This document shows, one piece after another, positions 25,945-36,404 of a stretch of DNA of 64,000 nucleotides (position 1 is the first letter of the stretch; every line of letters starts with the position of its first letter). The stretch comes from Paulinella micropora (taxonomy: Eukaryota; Cercozoa; Imbricatea; Euglyphida), in the NCBI GenBank assembly GCA_009731375.1, contig BJOX01000252.1:425533-489532 (forward strand), written 5' to 3'. Made by a program: the position numbers and the translations under genes. Under the pieces are notes generated by a model. That model ran no database searches. It saw nothing but the letters and a program-made list of their open reading frames with translations, and was not told where the DNA came from.

Positions 25945-26284
25945 TTTAAAAGGCTACTATTGCAGTAACCCTGCCTCCTTTTATTCTACTAGCTCACCGG
26001 TGTACAAGCAAATAATTTTAACTTTAATAGTATAAACTGACATGTGGAAGATAAATACACTTGACTTTCCACAAATAATCAATGTCAAGAATAAGTACTA
26101 TCGGTCAGGTCAACAACAAAATTATAACAATCAGGCCGAGACCATTTCAAGTACTAAATATATAAAAAATGAGCATTTAGACTTTCAAGTTTTCGTTTTA
26201 TTCATTAAAAGGCAAGAGGCGACCAGCTGTCTAAGTTGACAGCCTGACCCTCTGACTTACTAGCTACTGAATATTGTATTCAAG
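25945..26284 (+). repeat. Penelope-like element terminal repeat, left
   Basis: It begins TTTAAAAGGCTACTATTGCAG and ends TATTGTATTCAAG. It is near identical to the inverted copy at 30488-30826. A 65-codon open frame inside both copies is not a gene, only a shared sequence. ORF1 starts 40 bp downstream. Confidence 0.85.
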
Positions 26285-26324
26285 TCATATTCACCTGTTT
26301 GTCGCTTCTCAGCGTGTTACAGCT

Positions 26325-27596
26325 ATGAGCTCCAAGAGTCCTACAAAGCCTGGAGCTAGAACAAAACAAATTCCTCGTAAAGGGAAAAAGCAACAAAAAC
26401 AAGGAGACGCAACTGAGGGAGCCGCAAGCAAGATGACAGACTTGCTGAGTGGGCTAAAAATCCCGTCTCCAAAAAGCAATCAAATAAGAATCAAAACGTG
26501 GGAGGATTCCAAAGCAACTACAACCGACAAGGAGCCAAAAATCATCTGCTCTGCATCCGAACTTTCAAGGGGAGTTAGATGACTTCAATGCTACTACTAC
26601 CTTGTTTGGAAGGTTCATACAAATGTCAATTACGTCAAAGAGATGAATGTCATTCCGCAGAAGTGGGACAGGCAAACAAGCAGCGGTTTGTTCTCGCTAG
26701 CTGGCGGTAGGGTGGATCGTCTCGTTTACGCCATTGGTCTGGTGGACCCAAAACTGGCTAAATTGCTTCAACAGTTGCCGAAAGGTTACAATTATGCCAA
26801 CCTTTTTGGGAAGGTCCGCTATGCGATTACACCAGTGGTCTATTGCTTTAGTCGCTTCGTAGAAATGACTAAGCAGGCGGTGACGGATGGTGTCGAGCTC
26901 ACAAACCGGGATTTCCTTGAAGAGGCAGGCTCGAAATTTCCAATCCAAGGGGTCTCTTCTCTTGTTCTCGATTACATCGACGAGTTGATCTCAAACCAAG
27001 AGTTCCCAAATCCATATTCCAGAGGGGATTCGGAGAGCAACGCCGTGTTGGCCAAACTAGGTTTGGACACTGAAGCAATGAGCGACCGGATTCGCTTAGC
27101 TTTCCGCACCATTCTCGACAAGACCAAGACTTTCTTCGAAACTTTCGACATGGTGCTGCCAGATTATCGTCAGGTTCCAATCTCAGTAGCTCCCGAAGAA
27201 GAAAAGGAGATCGACGGGGCAAAGTTCATCGAACTGGCAATCGCTAAGATGGATGAGTTATAAGCAATCATTGCTCTGCTCGAAGAGAAAAAGTCAGTCA
27301 AAGACACGATGACTGCACCGATCTCGGAACAGCTGGGTCGCAAACAAACCAAAGATAACGATAGCGACAACTCGTCTGAGTCTGCGTCGACGTCGGAGCC
27401 AGAGTCGGAGACATCTGCGACTGCATCTTCTACTCCGAACAAAACAGGAGTTGGAAAGAAACGAAAATCAACAGCAGAGCTGTCTCCGCCACAATCAGCG
27501 AAAAAAGCTAAGGCAGGTAGCACGACGCCAACTACTGTCACATCCTCACCATCTGAAGCGGCAAAATCCAGAGCCGCGGCAAAGAAAAACACTTAG
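26325..27596 (+). pseudogene. Penelope-like element ORF1, broken
   Basis: From ATG 26325 (MSSKSPTKPGARTKQIPRK) the product is basic at its start. The frame slips near 26560-26640 (GELDDFNATTTLFGRF is in another frame) and resumes at MNVIPQKWDRQTSSG. It runs about 200 residues, meets an in-frame TAA at 27261 and continues in frame (AIIALLEEKKSVKDTM) into a Ser/Thr-rich basic tail ending KNT at 27596. I recognise no domain. Placement fits the variable first ORF of Penelope-like elements. Confidence 0.6.
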
Positions 27597-27950
27597 GGAG
27601 ACGGGGAGACTTGACGCAGTGCGTTACCAGACTTTATGCACTGTGCAGGCGAGTGCGAAGAATCTACCCAAGACTTGCCTACCCCTCTCAAGAAGACCTT
27701 AGCTCCAGTACAAGCACCAGTGGAAAAAATGACAAATGATGTAGCGATAGCGTTTGCACCTCTAGCAAATCTCTGGTAAAAATCCTTCTTAGAAGAGCAA
27801 ATTTCTACTGTAAAATCAAATCGCTGGCAACGACTTCGCACGGCAGAATAGTAGGGAAAGTATTCCGGTTGTCTATGATGGTACAACACTTTCTGACAAT
27901 GGCATCCATACCGGTGACGGATTCGAAATGGATAAAAGCTAAGCTGACGG

Positions 27951-28526
27951 ATGATTAATTCTATTCCGAACGTCGACAGCTTACATGCTTTCGATTTTCT
28001 TGATCAACCGGGTAATAATCATGGAGCAAACGTTTCGGTTGTCTACTACATTTACTTACCACTGACAAGTTTAGATTACGTGGGTGAGACGTCAAACTTC
28101 TTGTCTAGAATGAAACAGGAATTCAGACAAATGCGAGCATGGAAACATTCTAAATCCAGCTCTCACTCAGAGCAACTGTCAAGAATGGCCGGTCAGTTTG
28201 GCTATGAACATTTTATTTCAGTACCCATATTGAACCTGGGCAAACTACCTTACAAAACAAAAGGCGAGAAGCTCCATTCAAACTCAATTCGAGTGCAAAC
28301 AGAAAAGTCCTTCATTCAATGGCTAACGCCAAAAATGAATAAAAACGACCAGCTTACATGCAACACTTCAAAGCAAACAAGACACACAAGCCACACAATT
28401 CGCAGTTTCTCCCAATACGAGAACGCAAAAAAGCAAAACCATGTGTGTGCGGGCGCAAGGCTGCTCAATGTTGCTCAAAGTTATGCTGGATGCTCAATGG
28501 ATTGCACAATCGTATTGTCAATCTAA
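27951..28526 (+). pseudogene. GIY-YIG endonuclease domain of the Penelope-like element (N-terminal)
   Basis: MINSIPNVDSLHAFDFL leads into VVYYIYLPLTSLDYVGETSN and FLSRMKQEFRQMRAWK. This fits the GIY-YIG fold: a first strand YYIYL in the GIY position, YVGET in the YIG position, then the conserved Arg (SRM). A Glu later in the frame (QTEKSFIQWL) could be the metal-binding residue. A frame break follows. The next frame has RKKAKPCVCGRKAAQCCSKL, a Cys cluster that may be a zinc finger. Position upstream of the RT resembles Penelope-like elements with N-terminal GIY-YIG described from green algae and protists. 27597-27950 has no clear frame. Confidence 0.7.
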
Positions 28527-29949
28527 CTTTATGGGTGGGGTGTAACGTTATCACTCAACACTTTTCTCCCTCTTTGACCTCCCTTCTTGATCACTATGAC
28601 AATAATGACAAGATCATGGTGACAAGATATGAAAAAGGAGGAGATAAAACGGATTCTGACTATATGAACAGGATGTACCGCAACACAAAACTATATGAGC
28701 CAAATGAACGAGCACAACAAACACAATGACAGTCACACTCGTCTCTAACTTGGACTGGGGCATATTGTCGTTTATCCTCCTCTCTAGCCAAAGAGGTATT
28801 ATTATTAAATAGACAACCATCGGCCTTGCGAATTGACTCAAGAGGAGCAGTTCTTGACAAGGCAGTCAATGTCGAAAAGCTATGGTATCATCCAAAAGCA
28901 TGGGAACGTGATATGAAGAAAGCAACCAGACAGCAGGCAATACACGTATGGGCACAGACTCAACAAATGCCTCACTGGAAAATCAAAGAACGAATTGCGT
29001 CTATTGTCAGATCTCGACTTCTACGTTACCCAGAGATCCTCAAGAGCTCTAACTATACTATGAAAATGCTGTTCATAGAACACCTACCCAGAAAGGAGCT
29101 CAAAGCAATACCAGCAATCATTCTGCAACACGTCACCATGCCACAACAAACACGGATGTCTGTACTATCACTTGCAAAGATAGCACAAAAGAACTCACCA
29201 TCTATTGCGAAGACTTTGATAAACATTCACATGTGGATTGACGGTTTTGACTTTCAGTTTTTCGAACAACCTAAATGCTCCCCACTTTGCAAAATGGAAA
29301 GCATTTCAGTTCGAGACTGAAAGACATGGAAGGAGAGATGGGAATAGTAGGTAGAATACATGCATCCGCAATTCCCTCTCTCCACTGTGGCAATGCACAA
29401 AAAGAATTCTGGATCGGTGTCAAAAAGTATGTTGCCCAAATCCGTGACATCATTTTTGGTAAAAGGCCAAGTCAGGCTGATAGTCGGACCGACCGTTCCA
29501 AATTGACTGACATAAATCAGCACAAGATGCACAGATTCAGACAGAAAAACATGCATTGTTCACTATACTGCAATCCATGGGAACAACAAAAGCGACAGGC
29601 AATATCATTTTACGAAATTTGCAAAATTTATGGGATGAAAATCAGCAAAATTTCGGAAAGCATACTGCAAATAAAAACCAAAGAATAAGTTGGAATACTT
29701 TACAATCAGTGAAAAATTACATCGAAAAGAACAAACTGGTTGTAAAGGACCTCGACAAAAACAAAAACCAGTTGTGGGTAGAATGCCCTGTTATGCTATG
29801 GCAAAGGTTGAAACAAGAAGTGGTAGAATCCCCGTGTTTCAAAGCAGTCAGCATGACAGAACAACAGATTTTACGCAAGTACAGACACGAATACAATAAA
29901 AGAAATCTCGGTCGCTTTGCTCCGTTGAATAAGAAAGGGGAGGTCCAAC
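28527..29949 (+). pseudogene. Penelope-like ORF2 linker and RT N-terminal region
   Basis: Several frames follow each other across short indels: a Lys/Arg-rich helical stretch at 28826-29320 (KLWYHPKAWERDMKKATRQQ), 29330-29688 (GRIHASAIPSLHCGNAQKEF) and 29700-29949 (NKLVVKDLDKNKNQLWVECP). The last resembles the segment just before the RT fingers in Penelope-like RTs. Copia RNase H sequence follows abruptly at 29956. No intact frame spans the region. Confidence 0.6.
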
Positions 29950-29955
29950 AAGCAG

Positions 29956-30370
29956 AAGCGGTAGGGACGTTGCCGCTCCCAGAGGAAAAGATGCAGGAGT
30001 GTCATGTGCGAATGGAGGCGCCTCCGGAAGAATCGACATGCGAGACTGAAATCTACGCGCTGGAGGCGTGTCTACATGGCCAGGAGCCTCGGAAGATAGC
30101 AAACTTCATCAATGGGATCATGGCGCACAAGGAAAAGTGGCCAAGGATCTGGCCAAGCAAGGGTGGGGGAAACCACCTGTGGTGTACGAAGACAACAAGC
30201 CTCCGGGGCCATCGATCTGGCTACAACCAACATTTATCGGCAGAAGCTGAGCTCACATTGATCCGCAGGGAGGCTGCGCTACGAGTATGTCAACGCCATG
30301 ATTCTGGCCGGGAAGGCAATCGCAATGTTTGAGAAGATCGGTTCAGCTGACAACTACGGTGACGAACACT
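29956..30370 (+). pseudogene. Displaced C-terminal half of Copia-2 RNase H
   Basis: Plus-strand frames read EESTCETEIYALEACLHGQ (Copia-1: EASSCEAEVYAMVEAYHGQ), GWGKPPVVYEDN, IDLATTNIYRQKLSSH and GSADNYGDEH, the successive RNase H end motifs. These belong to the minus-strand Copia-2. Their plus orientation, together with the broken minus-strand half at 32147, marks an inversion. 30371-30480 is the Copia-2 3' noncoding remnant. Confidence 0.82.
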
Positions 30371-30487
30371 AAGCGGCAGCGGGGACCGAAATACAAAACT
30401 CGAAACTGATCGAGAAGATTGCGCAACAGTGATCGGTGAGGCGCCTGATAGGACCGGGCCTTTTGTGTAGTGACAGTTGGTAATGCC

Positions 30488-30826
30488 TTGAATACAATAT
30501 TCAGTAGCTAGTAAGTCAGAGGGTCAGGCTGTCAACTTAGACAGCTGGTCGCCTCTTGCCTTTTAATGAATAAAACGAAAACTTGAAAGTCTAAATGCTC
30601 ATTTTTTATATATTTAGTACTTGAAATGGTCTCGGCCTGATTGTTATAATTTTGTTGTTGACCTGACCGATAGTACTTATTCTTGACATTGATTATTTGT
30701 GGAAAGTCAAGTGTATTTATCTTCCACATGTCAGTTTATACTATTAAAGTTAAAATTATTTGCTTATACACCGGTGAGCTAGTAGAATAAAAGGAGGCAG
30801 GGTTACTGCCATAGTAGCCTTTTAAA
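30488..30826 (-). repeat. Penelope-like element terminal repeat, right (now inverted)
   Basis: The minus-strand RT frame runs into this copy and stops a few codons inside it (KRLLWQ stop at 30803). This shows that the repeat follows the RT in the element's own orientation. Confidence 0.85.
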
Positions 30827-32140
30827 AGTGCCCACTGGTTCCAAGCTGTTCGAGTTAGACTGTGTTAAAAGATGACGAAAGTGACTGAAAACTTTGTTTT
30901 CTCTGTGACAGAACTTTTGGTAAATCGTAGCCCATGTTTGGGGAGAACTTGATGATAGTTGCCTTAACGATTTTTTGAAAATAGATTTCGGATATCTGCA
31001 TTCGAAAAGAAGTTGATAAACTGCTTCCTCCAGCACCTCATTATTGGTTGATTGATTTCGGTACATGCCAAGCATCCCTTTGATAGCCGCCGTTCTCACT
31101 CTATTGTCAGTGTACGACGATAATGGTGGGAGGCATGGATATGGTGTTGTACCATTACTAATCAAGAATTTCCAATTTTTGAAATGCGGGCGAGAATGAA
31201 AGCCAAAATATAACTTCTTACCAATTCTTAAGTCACTCCCAGCAAAAACAAGTTTATAAAATCGTTCGTCAACATCTACTTCTTGTTCTTCAAGCTCTAG
31301 ACCACCCGTGTATACGGGTTGCGCGTGCTTATATTCTAGATGCCTGAGTGACTGTATGTGGGGTGTCAGACGTTCTAAAAATGTTTGGTCGTCTGATGGA
31401 GTCACAAGAAGAAAAAGTAGATCGTCAACCTGTCGAATGCCGTATACAAATTCAGATAGATTTTGTCTACGTAGTACAGTAAGAAATCTAAACTCATCAA
31501 AAATACATTTTATTTGGGCCAATGGGAAAGAAAGATAGCCTCCGATCGGGCAACCTTTAACTTGCTGAAAGCAAGCCACGGTTCCCCATCATGAAGTAAG
31601 TATTGTTCAGATCCATCTCGACTATGTCGAGTAAGTCCTGAAAACTGAAGACGACATAGTCGTCTCGTGAGGCACTATGGTGCCAACCTACATCATGTTT
31701 CATCCTTCCATTCACATCAAGTCGCAACGTTTTTGACACTTGTATTTTTTCCTCTCTAAGCTTTCCTCTTTTTCCAGTGGCTTCATAATGACGTTAAATC
31801 ATGAAAGCCAGTGTATAGACATGATGATCTCTTTGTTATCTAGCCAAGTGAACATTTGTTTCACATCAAATGACAAAGCTTGAACATTTAATTCGACGTT
31901 CAAATTCTTTTCTAATTTCTGAAACAAAGTCTGGGCTTTTTTCATTTTTCCTTTGAGATCTGAAAGCTTATTGAGATTGAAGTTTGGCACGTATTTTGTG
32001 ACTTGCATAACGAGAAAGTTCAAGGCTCTGGCAGCGTATTTTAGTGTCTTTCGACCTTGTGAGCGAGACTGAATACAAATTAATCGTGTTTTGTTTTCCG
32101 GATCTTTGTCCTTTGGAGATGTCATAACTTTGTTCACCGG
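30803..32140 (-). pseudogene. Penelope-type reverse transcriptase core
   Basis: The minus strand gives KDKDPENKTRLICIQSRSQG, motif A SFDVKQMFTWLDNKEIIMSI, a stop and frame break near 31797, YFMMGNRG, motif B QVKGCPIGGYLSFPLAQIK and motif C YGIRQVDDLLFLL. A thumb-like region follows to KRLLWQ at 30803. The wide A-B spacing and FDVxxMFTxLxxxEII pattern are typical of Penelope-like RTs rather than copia or LINE. Frameshifts make it inactive. The start at about 32140 is an inversion breakpoint rather than the gene start. Confidence 0.75.
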
Positions 32141-32146
32141 CTGCTT

Positions 32147-33157
32147 CGCTAACAGCTTTTCCCGCCTTTCCTTTCCCCGCGGTCCACGCGGCTTCGGTAG
32201 TTCCACCGTAATGGTGCGTTTCATGCACATCGGGTTCACCGAACCCCTAGCATGAAATGGATCACCGCAAGTCGGGCGCGTCGATCACCCAATCTCCTTT
32301 CCAATTCGCATCAGGATATGATGTCAGGCGAGTGCTCTCCTTTTGGTAGAATCGGATTCCCCGCCTAACCGTACCCTTTCAAGGTAACGCATCACCTGTT
32401 CCGCCTCTTGAAAGGGGAAGTCCTCCGGTTTTGAGGTATATCGGGCCATCTCGGCCACCGGCCCAAGCGTGTCATACCGAGTTACTTGCACCCAGATAAG
32501 TATCCCGCAGATATGATACGGCGAAAACTCCTCCAGGACACTTGGAACTCCCACTCGGCACCCGGGCATCAGCCATGGCGAATCCACAGACGATAAGTCT
32601 TTAGTCTTCAGACGCTCGCTGGCTTCATTGATAAACGTTTCCAGGAACAACTTGACGGTCCGCCCCAACTCCGGGTGCCTGCCGTCCTCGATGTCGATTC
32701 CCACCACACCCGTTGGCAGTTCCGGTCCTAAACTCCCTTTTGCCTCCTCGCTGCTGAAGCTCATCATGATGTCGTCCACATGGACGAACCCGATATCAGG
32801 CTTCTGTTGCCCCGAACGCCAGCGGAAGAAGAAGCACGGAAACGCTTTGTGCTGCTCGTACCCTTGCGACACCATGAAAGGCACCAGCACTTGCATCCAC
32901 CACTTTCTCCCAGCATCCGGTTGTCCGTAGAGCGCCCTTACCATTTCCCAGACATACCCCTCCTCTTCAAAGCCGAACAGAGGTACCAGGTAGGTACGTC
33001 GCATCCCCTTTTCTTCCACCTCGGCCTCTATGTAGGCCGTGCCTACATCGAACTTGCCCAATACGAGGTCGTAGAACGTCACCAACATGAAGAAACCAAG
33101 TATGGCCATGCAGGGGGTTGGGAACGTGCGTTGCCCATAGTGTTCTCCTTGAACCAT
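32147..33157 (-). pseudogene. Copia-2 reverse transcriptase and N-terminal RNase H
   Basis: From MVQGEHYGQRTFPTPC it follows Copia-1 closely: GKFDVGTAY (motif A), GQPDAGRKWW, GFVHVDDIMMSF (motif C). After a frame break near 32330 the RNase H start SYPDANWKGDW, DRRARLAVIHFMLG and a downstream frame with MCMKRT are readable. RNase H stops being copia-like at about 32147, where Penelope-type RT sequence begins. Its missing half is at 29956-30365 on the other strand. Confidence 0.83.
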
Positions 33158-34185
33158 GGAGTACCCCTTCGCCTGGTGACCGCCAACCTACTTTTGTACT
33201 TTAACACCTTTCCTCCCGACTCCTTGGTCGCATCGGCGTATCGTCCCCGGCACAAGTCCCGCGCCGGTACCGATTCCCTTTTGCGCCTCCTGAAACATCC
33301 TTGCGCCCACAGGGTAGCGATCTCCTGTTCGTAGAACTCGTCATCTTCCCATGGTTCTTTTCCTTCCAGCCACCTCTTCCTATACGGCACCTTCTTCTCT
33401 TCTTCAGGCTCGCTTGGAGTTTGACCTGGTAGGGACCCTGGGATCGCCTTCGCCCCCCCGTCAGTCATACCATCGCTCGCTCTGATAGGCACGTAGTCGT
33501 AGCCCGCGGTGAACAGAGCCTCTGGGATCGCCTTTGACTCCCCGCCAGCCACGCGCGCCTCCACATTCGTCGCAGGCGCCCGGTCGCCCACCCTAGGAGC
33601 AATCAAAGCATTGACAAAGTTGTTAAACTCCTCATAGTTGCTCACTTGCGGGAACACGCCCAACTCTCCTTCTAGTTTGCTGGTGGTACTAGCTAGCTCA
33701 CTGCTTTCAGGTTGAGGCACCCTAGTACTCTCACACCTTTCAGGTGTGGGCACTCCCTCACCCCTACTCACAGTTTTGCTACCACCCCCTTTCACCATGT
33801 AGGCTTGCGCTGCTTTCCTTCTCTGAAGTAGACTGAAGGCACGATTGAGCTCCCCATCTTCCTCCTGTTCAGAGCTTTCACTTGTGTCAGCTCCTGGGGA
33901 CTTCTTTTTGACCATGACATTGTCGGCCTTAGCCTTTGCTCCAGGCTGCTCTCCGTTCCCATCTGTGCCATGGGTACACTTTGGCAAAGGATGATCACCT
34001 CCACACCGGAGACAGTGCTTCTTACAGTTTGAGGCATAGTGCCCCTTGCCCTTGCAGTTAAAGCACTTCTCCTTCTTACTCCTATCCTTTTTGCCCTTTT
34101 GGTTGCGCTTTCCACCACCTTGCTCCTCCTCCCCTCGTGTACCCCTTCCACCTTTCTTTCCTTTCCCGAGTGCGAGAACTTGCAC
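33079..34185 (-). pseudogene. Copia-2 nucleocapsid fused directly to the start of RT
   Basis: The frame holds CFNCKGKGHYASNC and CLRCGGDHPLPKC zinc modules, an acidic Ser-rich linker of about 200 residues, then EIATLWAQGCFRRRKRES, which corresponds to the first residues of the Copia-1 RT domain. No DSGA protease and no DDE integrase lie between. The join is therefore an internal deletion (or ancestral absence) of PR-IN. The frame breaks at LAVTRRRG near 33160. Confidence 0.82.
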
Positions 34186-35564
34186 TTACTGGCGTACTTG
34201 CAGTCCCCTTCCTTACTAAAGAAAACAAATCCCCTTCAGCTTTATCGTTGAGATGCATGTATTGGCACTCTCCTCCTTTCTTACACCTTCCCTTCTGGAA
34301 GTACAGGCATGGGGTAGTGAATGGTCTTTTCTTTTCACCCTTCGCAGCGTTTGCTTTTGCCTTCTTGCTGGCCTTTCTCTCTCTCTCTCTCGATTTTTGC
34401 AGATCAATGTCTTTTGCCTTTCTCTTCAGCTCTTGCCACCACTGATGCACATCCCATGCTTGTTTATCTTTCTCAAAATCTGCTGCCAGCAACCACTACT
34501 TCCAGTCGGTTTGCACCTCCTTGTCCTTCATTTCCGGACCCATTATCGCATCGCGAATAATGTGCTCGAAGCTCAAATCAGAGGCCTTTTTGGCCAACTG
34601 ATCCCTTACTGATTCGAATTCAGCAATCTGCCCTTCATAATATTATTGCGTAGACGAGTTAACTCCCATCTAGCCATCCTGCTCTGCTTTCTCAAGCAGA
34701 TCACTGGAATTGCCTTTCCCATACCTGTCCTTAAGCCTTTTCCACATAGCGTCAGGTTGTTGCCCAAATTCCGGTGTTCCATCTCTGACTAGGTCTGTGA
34801 CCAACCTTTGCCTCTCCCTTGAGATGCGTATAGATGAGAGTGAATAACTCCACCCTCTTCTCTCTCACTGCTACTAACAGACTGTCGTCATAGCTTACCA
34901 TGAGTTGCCGTTCTTTACGCTTCTTCTTGGGCGCCGTGCCCACTGACTTCTTTTCCGTCGCCGCAGCTGTGGAGAGTCCCGCTGTCGGTCCTTTTGCCTC
35001 GCCACTGCCACTTAGTTCTGCATGCTAGAGGTACCGGACGATTGAGAGGTAGAGGCCCTACGCTTTCCTCTCCTTTCCTCTTCATACTTCCTAGAGGCAG
35101 ATTCACGTTTGGTAGCTGCCTGAGCTCTCTTCTTCTCTTACATCACTTTCTTCTTGTTCCTCCCTTGCATCAGAATCTTCGGAGGCTGGACTGTCTTCCG
35201 ACTCATCCTCGGCATCCAAGTCTGGCATAACAGCCTCGTCCTCTTCATTGCTTGCACTCCCCTGCAGCCCCAAAGCACTGTTTAACATTCCGCTTGCATA
35301 GCTGTTGCTGGCTGCTGTCGCTGCTGCCCTCTTGGCATGGTTTTCCCACCGACTCATATAGTCTGGTACGTTCTTGCCTGCCATGTGCAGCCTTCGTAGG
35401 CTGGCACGATGTACTTCTAATTTATGCCCGTCCTCAAATCCACCTTTAAGGTCCTTCCTAACTGCCTCTAGCATCAGAGCACGTTGAAAGCCTTCCCAAT
35501 TCTCCCTACCGCTGTAGTAAGGTATGTTGTTTGACTCATTTCCATTTTTCAGTTTTTCAGACAT
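34082..35564 (-). pseudogene. Copia-2 gag, frameshifted
   Basis: It starts at about 35564 (MSEKLKNGNESNNIPYYSGR). An acidic linker follows, then a frame change to the capsid-like LMVSYDDSLLVAVREKR (equivalent to Copia-1 VMAYDASVLAEMSKQKER). Another frame carries the CCCH finger CLYFQKGRCKKGGECQYMH. Only one CCCH finger is present, against two in Copia-1. At least two frame breaks make this a pseudogene. A short stretch at 35570-36074 is the leader and shows no gene. Confidence 0.8.
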
Positions 35565-36074
35565 CTGAAGTTACTTTTCCACTCCAGAAAGGTTGTTGTT
35601 CCCTGTCTGTTGTGCGTTCCTGACTGGCTGACACCTGTCCTGCAAATCCCCCTTTAAGAGTACGTTGCTATTGTCCTGCTTGCAGCAAACTGCTGTTGGC
35701 CTTTTCCAGTTGGTTTCCTTTAGCAGGTAGCTATCCTGCACCCACCAACACTTCTCAGCAGCGCGCCACAAGCACCCCTGAACTGGTTTCTGGGCTTGCT
35801 TGATAATGGGGTTTTGTGGTCCAAACCCCTAAACCGTTCCTGTAGATGTCCTTCTGACCCGAAGGCTCACTCTTGTCTCCTGTCGGTAGCCCAGCCTCTG
35901 CAGAGCTCTACCCCCTGTCCAACCACAACGATTCACGCAGTGGCACTGGAGCACTGTTGGAAGGACTTCCCTTCTGCTGTGTCACTCTTGCGTGTGACAC
36001 AGACCGTGGATGCATTTCCTCTTGATCACTCTAGGTGATATTGTTGTGCTTCAACACGTACAAGGCTCCTAACC

Positions 36075-36404
36075 CTTAAGAAGTTGAACAGAATAGAATG
36101 TATTAGAAGCCGGTTTAACGTCTCCCAGGCGTCCCCGGCTGACTATCTGACCATCTCCAAACATCCTTTAATAGGTTATTCAATCAATACAGACAAAAGC
36201 CCGCCAAACAAACGAAACAATTGATGCAGGTCACTAAGTCATAGTTGAAATGTAGTAAAAGGTATCCATACAGTGCATATTGACATTGGTGCCACCAATG
36301 CCACCCACACCAGTAAATATCCCTTTTTCCATACTATGAAATAATAATATTAACTAACGTATATACCGGTTGTATTAATCCCATCACCTAATTCACTTCT
36401 CAAG
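36075..36404 (-). repeat. Copia-2 5' LTR
   Basis: The LTR copy upstream of gag on the minus strand. The primer-binding region would be GGTTAGGAGCCTTGTACG immediately after it (36074 downward). Confidence 0.88.

Larger units (their letters stand above)
25942..32146 (+). mobile_element. Penelope-like element nested in Copia-2, split by a 2.2-kb inversion
   Basis: Two terminal repeats of about 340 bp (25945-26284, 30488-30826) now face each other. The part at 25942-29949 reads on plus: ORF1, a GIY-YIG domain, spacer and the RT N-terminus. The RT core reads on minus from about 32140 to 30803. Reversing 29950-32146 restores three things at once: an uninterrupted RT order, direct terminal repeats, and a 7-bp target duplication GGCATTA (25935-25941) against TAATGCC (30481-30487). 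The reversal also rejoins Copia-2 RNase H. Both breakpoints carry AAGCAG/CTGCTT (29950-29955, 32141-32146). Confidence 0.82.
25590..36404 (-). mobile_element. Copia-2: non-autonomous Ty1/copia element hosting a Penelope-like insertion
   Basis: 330-bp direct LTRs lie at 25590-25919 and 36075-36404. Reading on the minus strand, the element has gag, RT and RNase H but no protease or integrase. The polypurine tract (CTGAGGGGGAG on the minus strand) is at 25920-25930. Flanks CGCCG (25585-25589) and AGCCG (36405-36409) form a target duplication with one mismatch. The host element is about 5 kb; the rest is a nested Penelope-like element. The relationship to Copia-1 is clear from shared gag fingers, the HVDD motif and colinear RT and RNase H. 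Confidence 0.9.

Noticed and set aside
26042-26239. A 65-residue frame identical to one at 30532-30729 on the minus strand
   Set aside because: Both lie wholly inside the Penelope-like terminal repeats, so the match is just the repeat.
25945-30826. A DNA transposon with 340-bp TIRs and a TTAA target duplication (piggyBac-like)
   Set aside because: The inverted repeats and apparent TTAA came from the inversion. The real flanks are GGCATTA/TAATGCC, the inner genes are RT and GIY-YIG, and no transposase is present.
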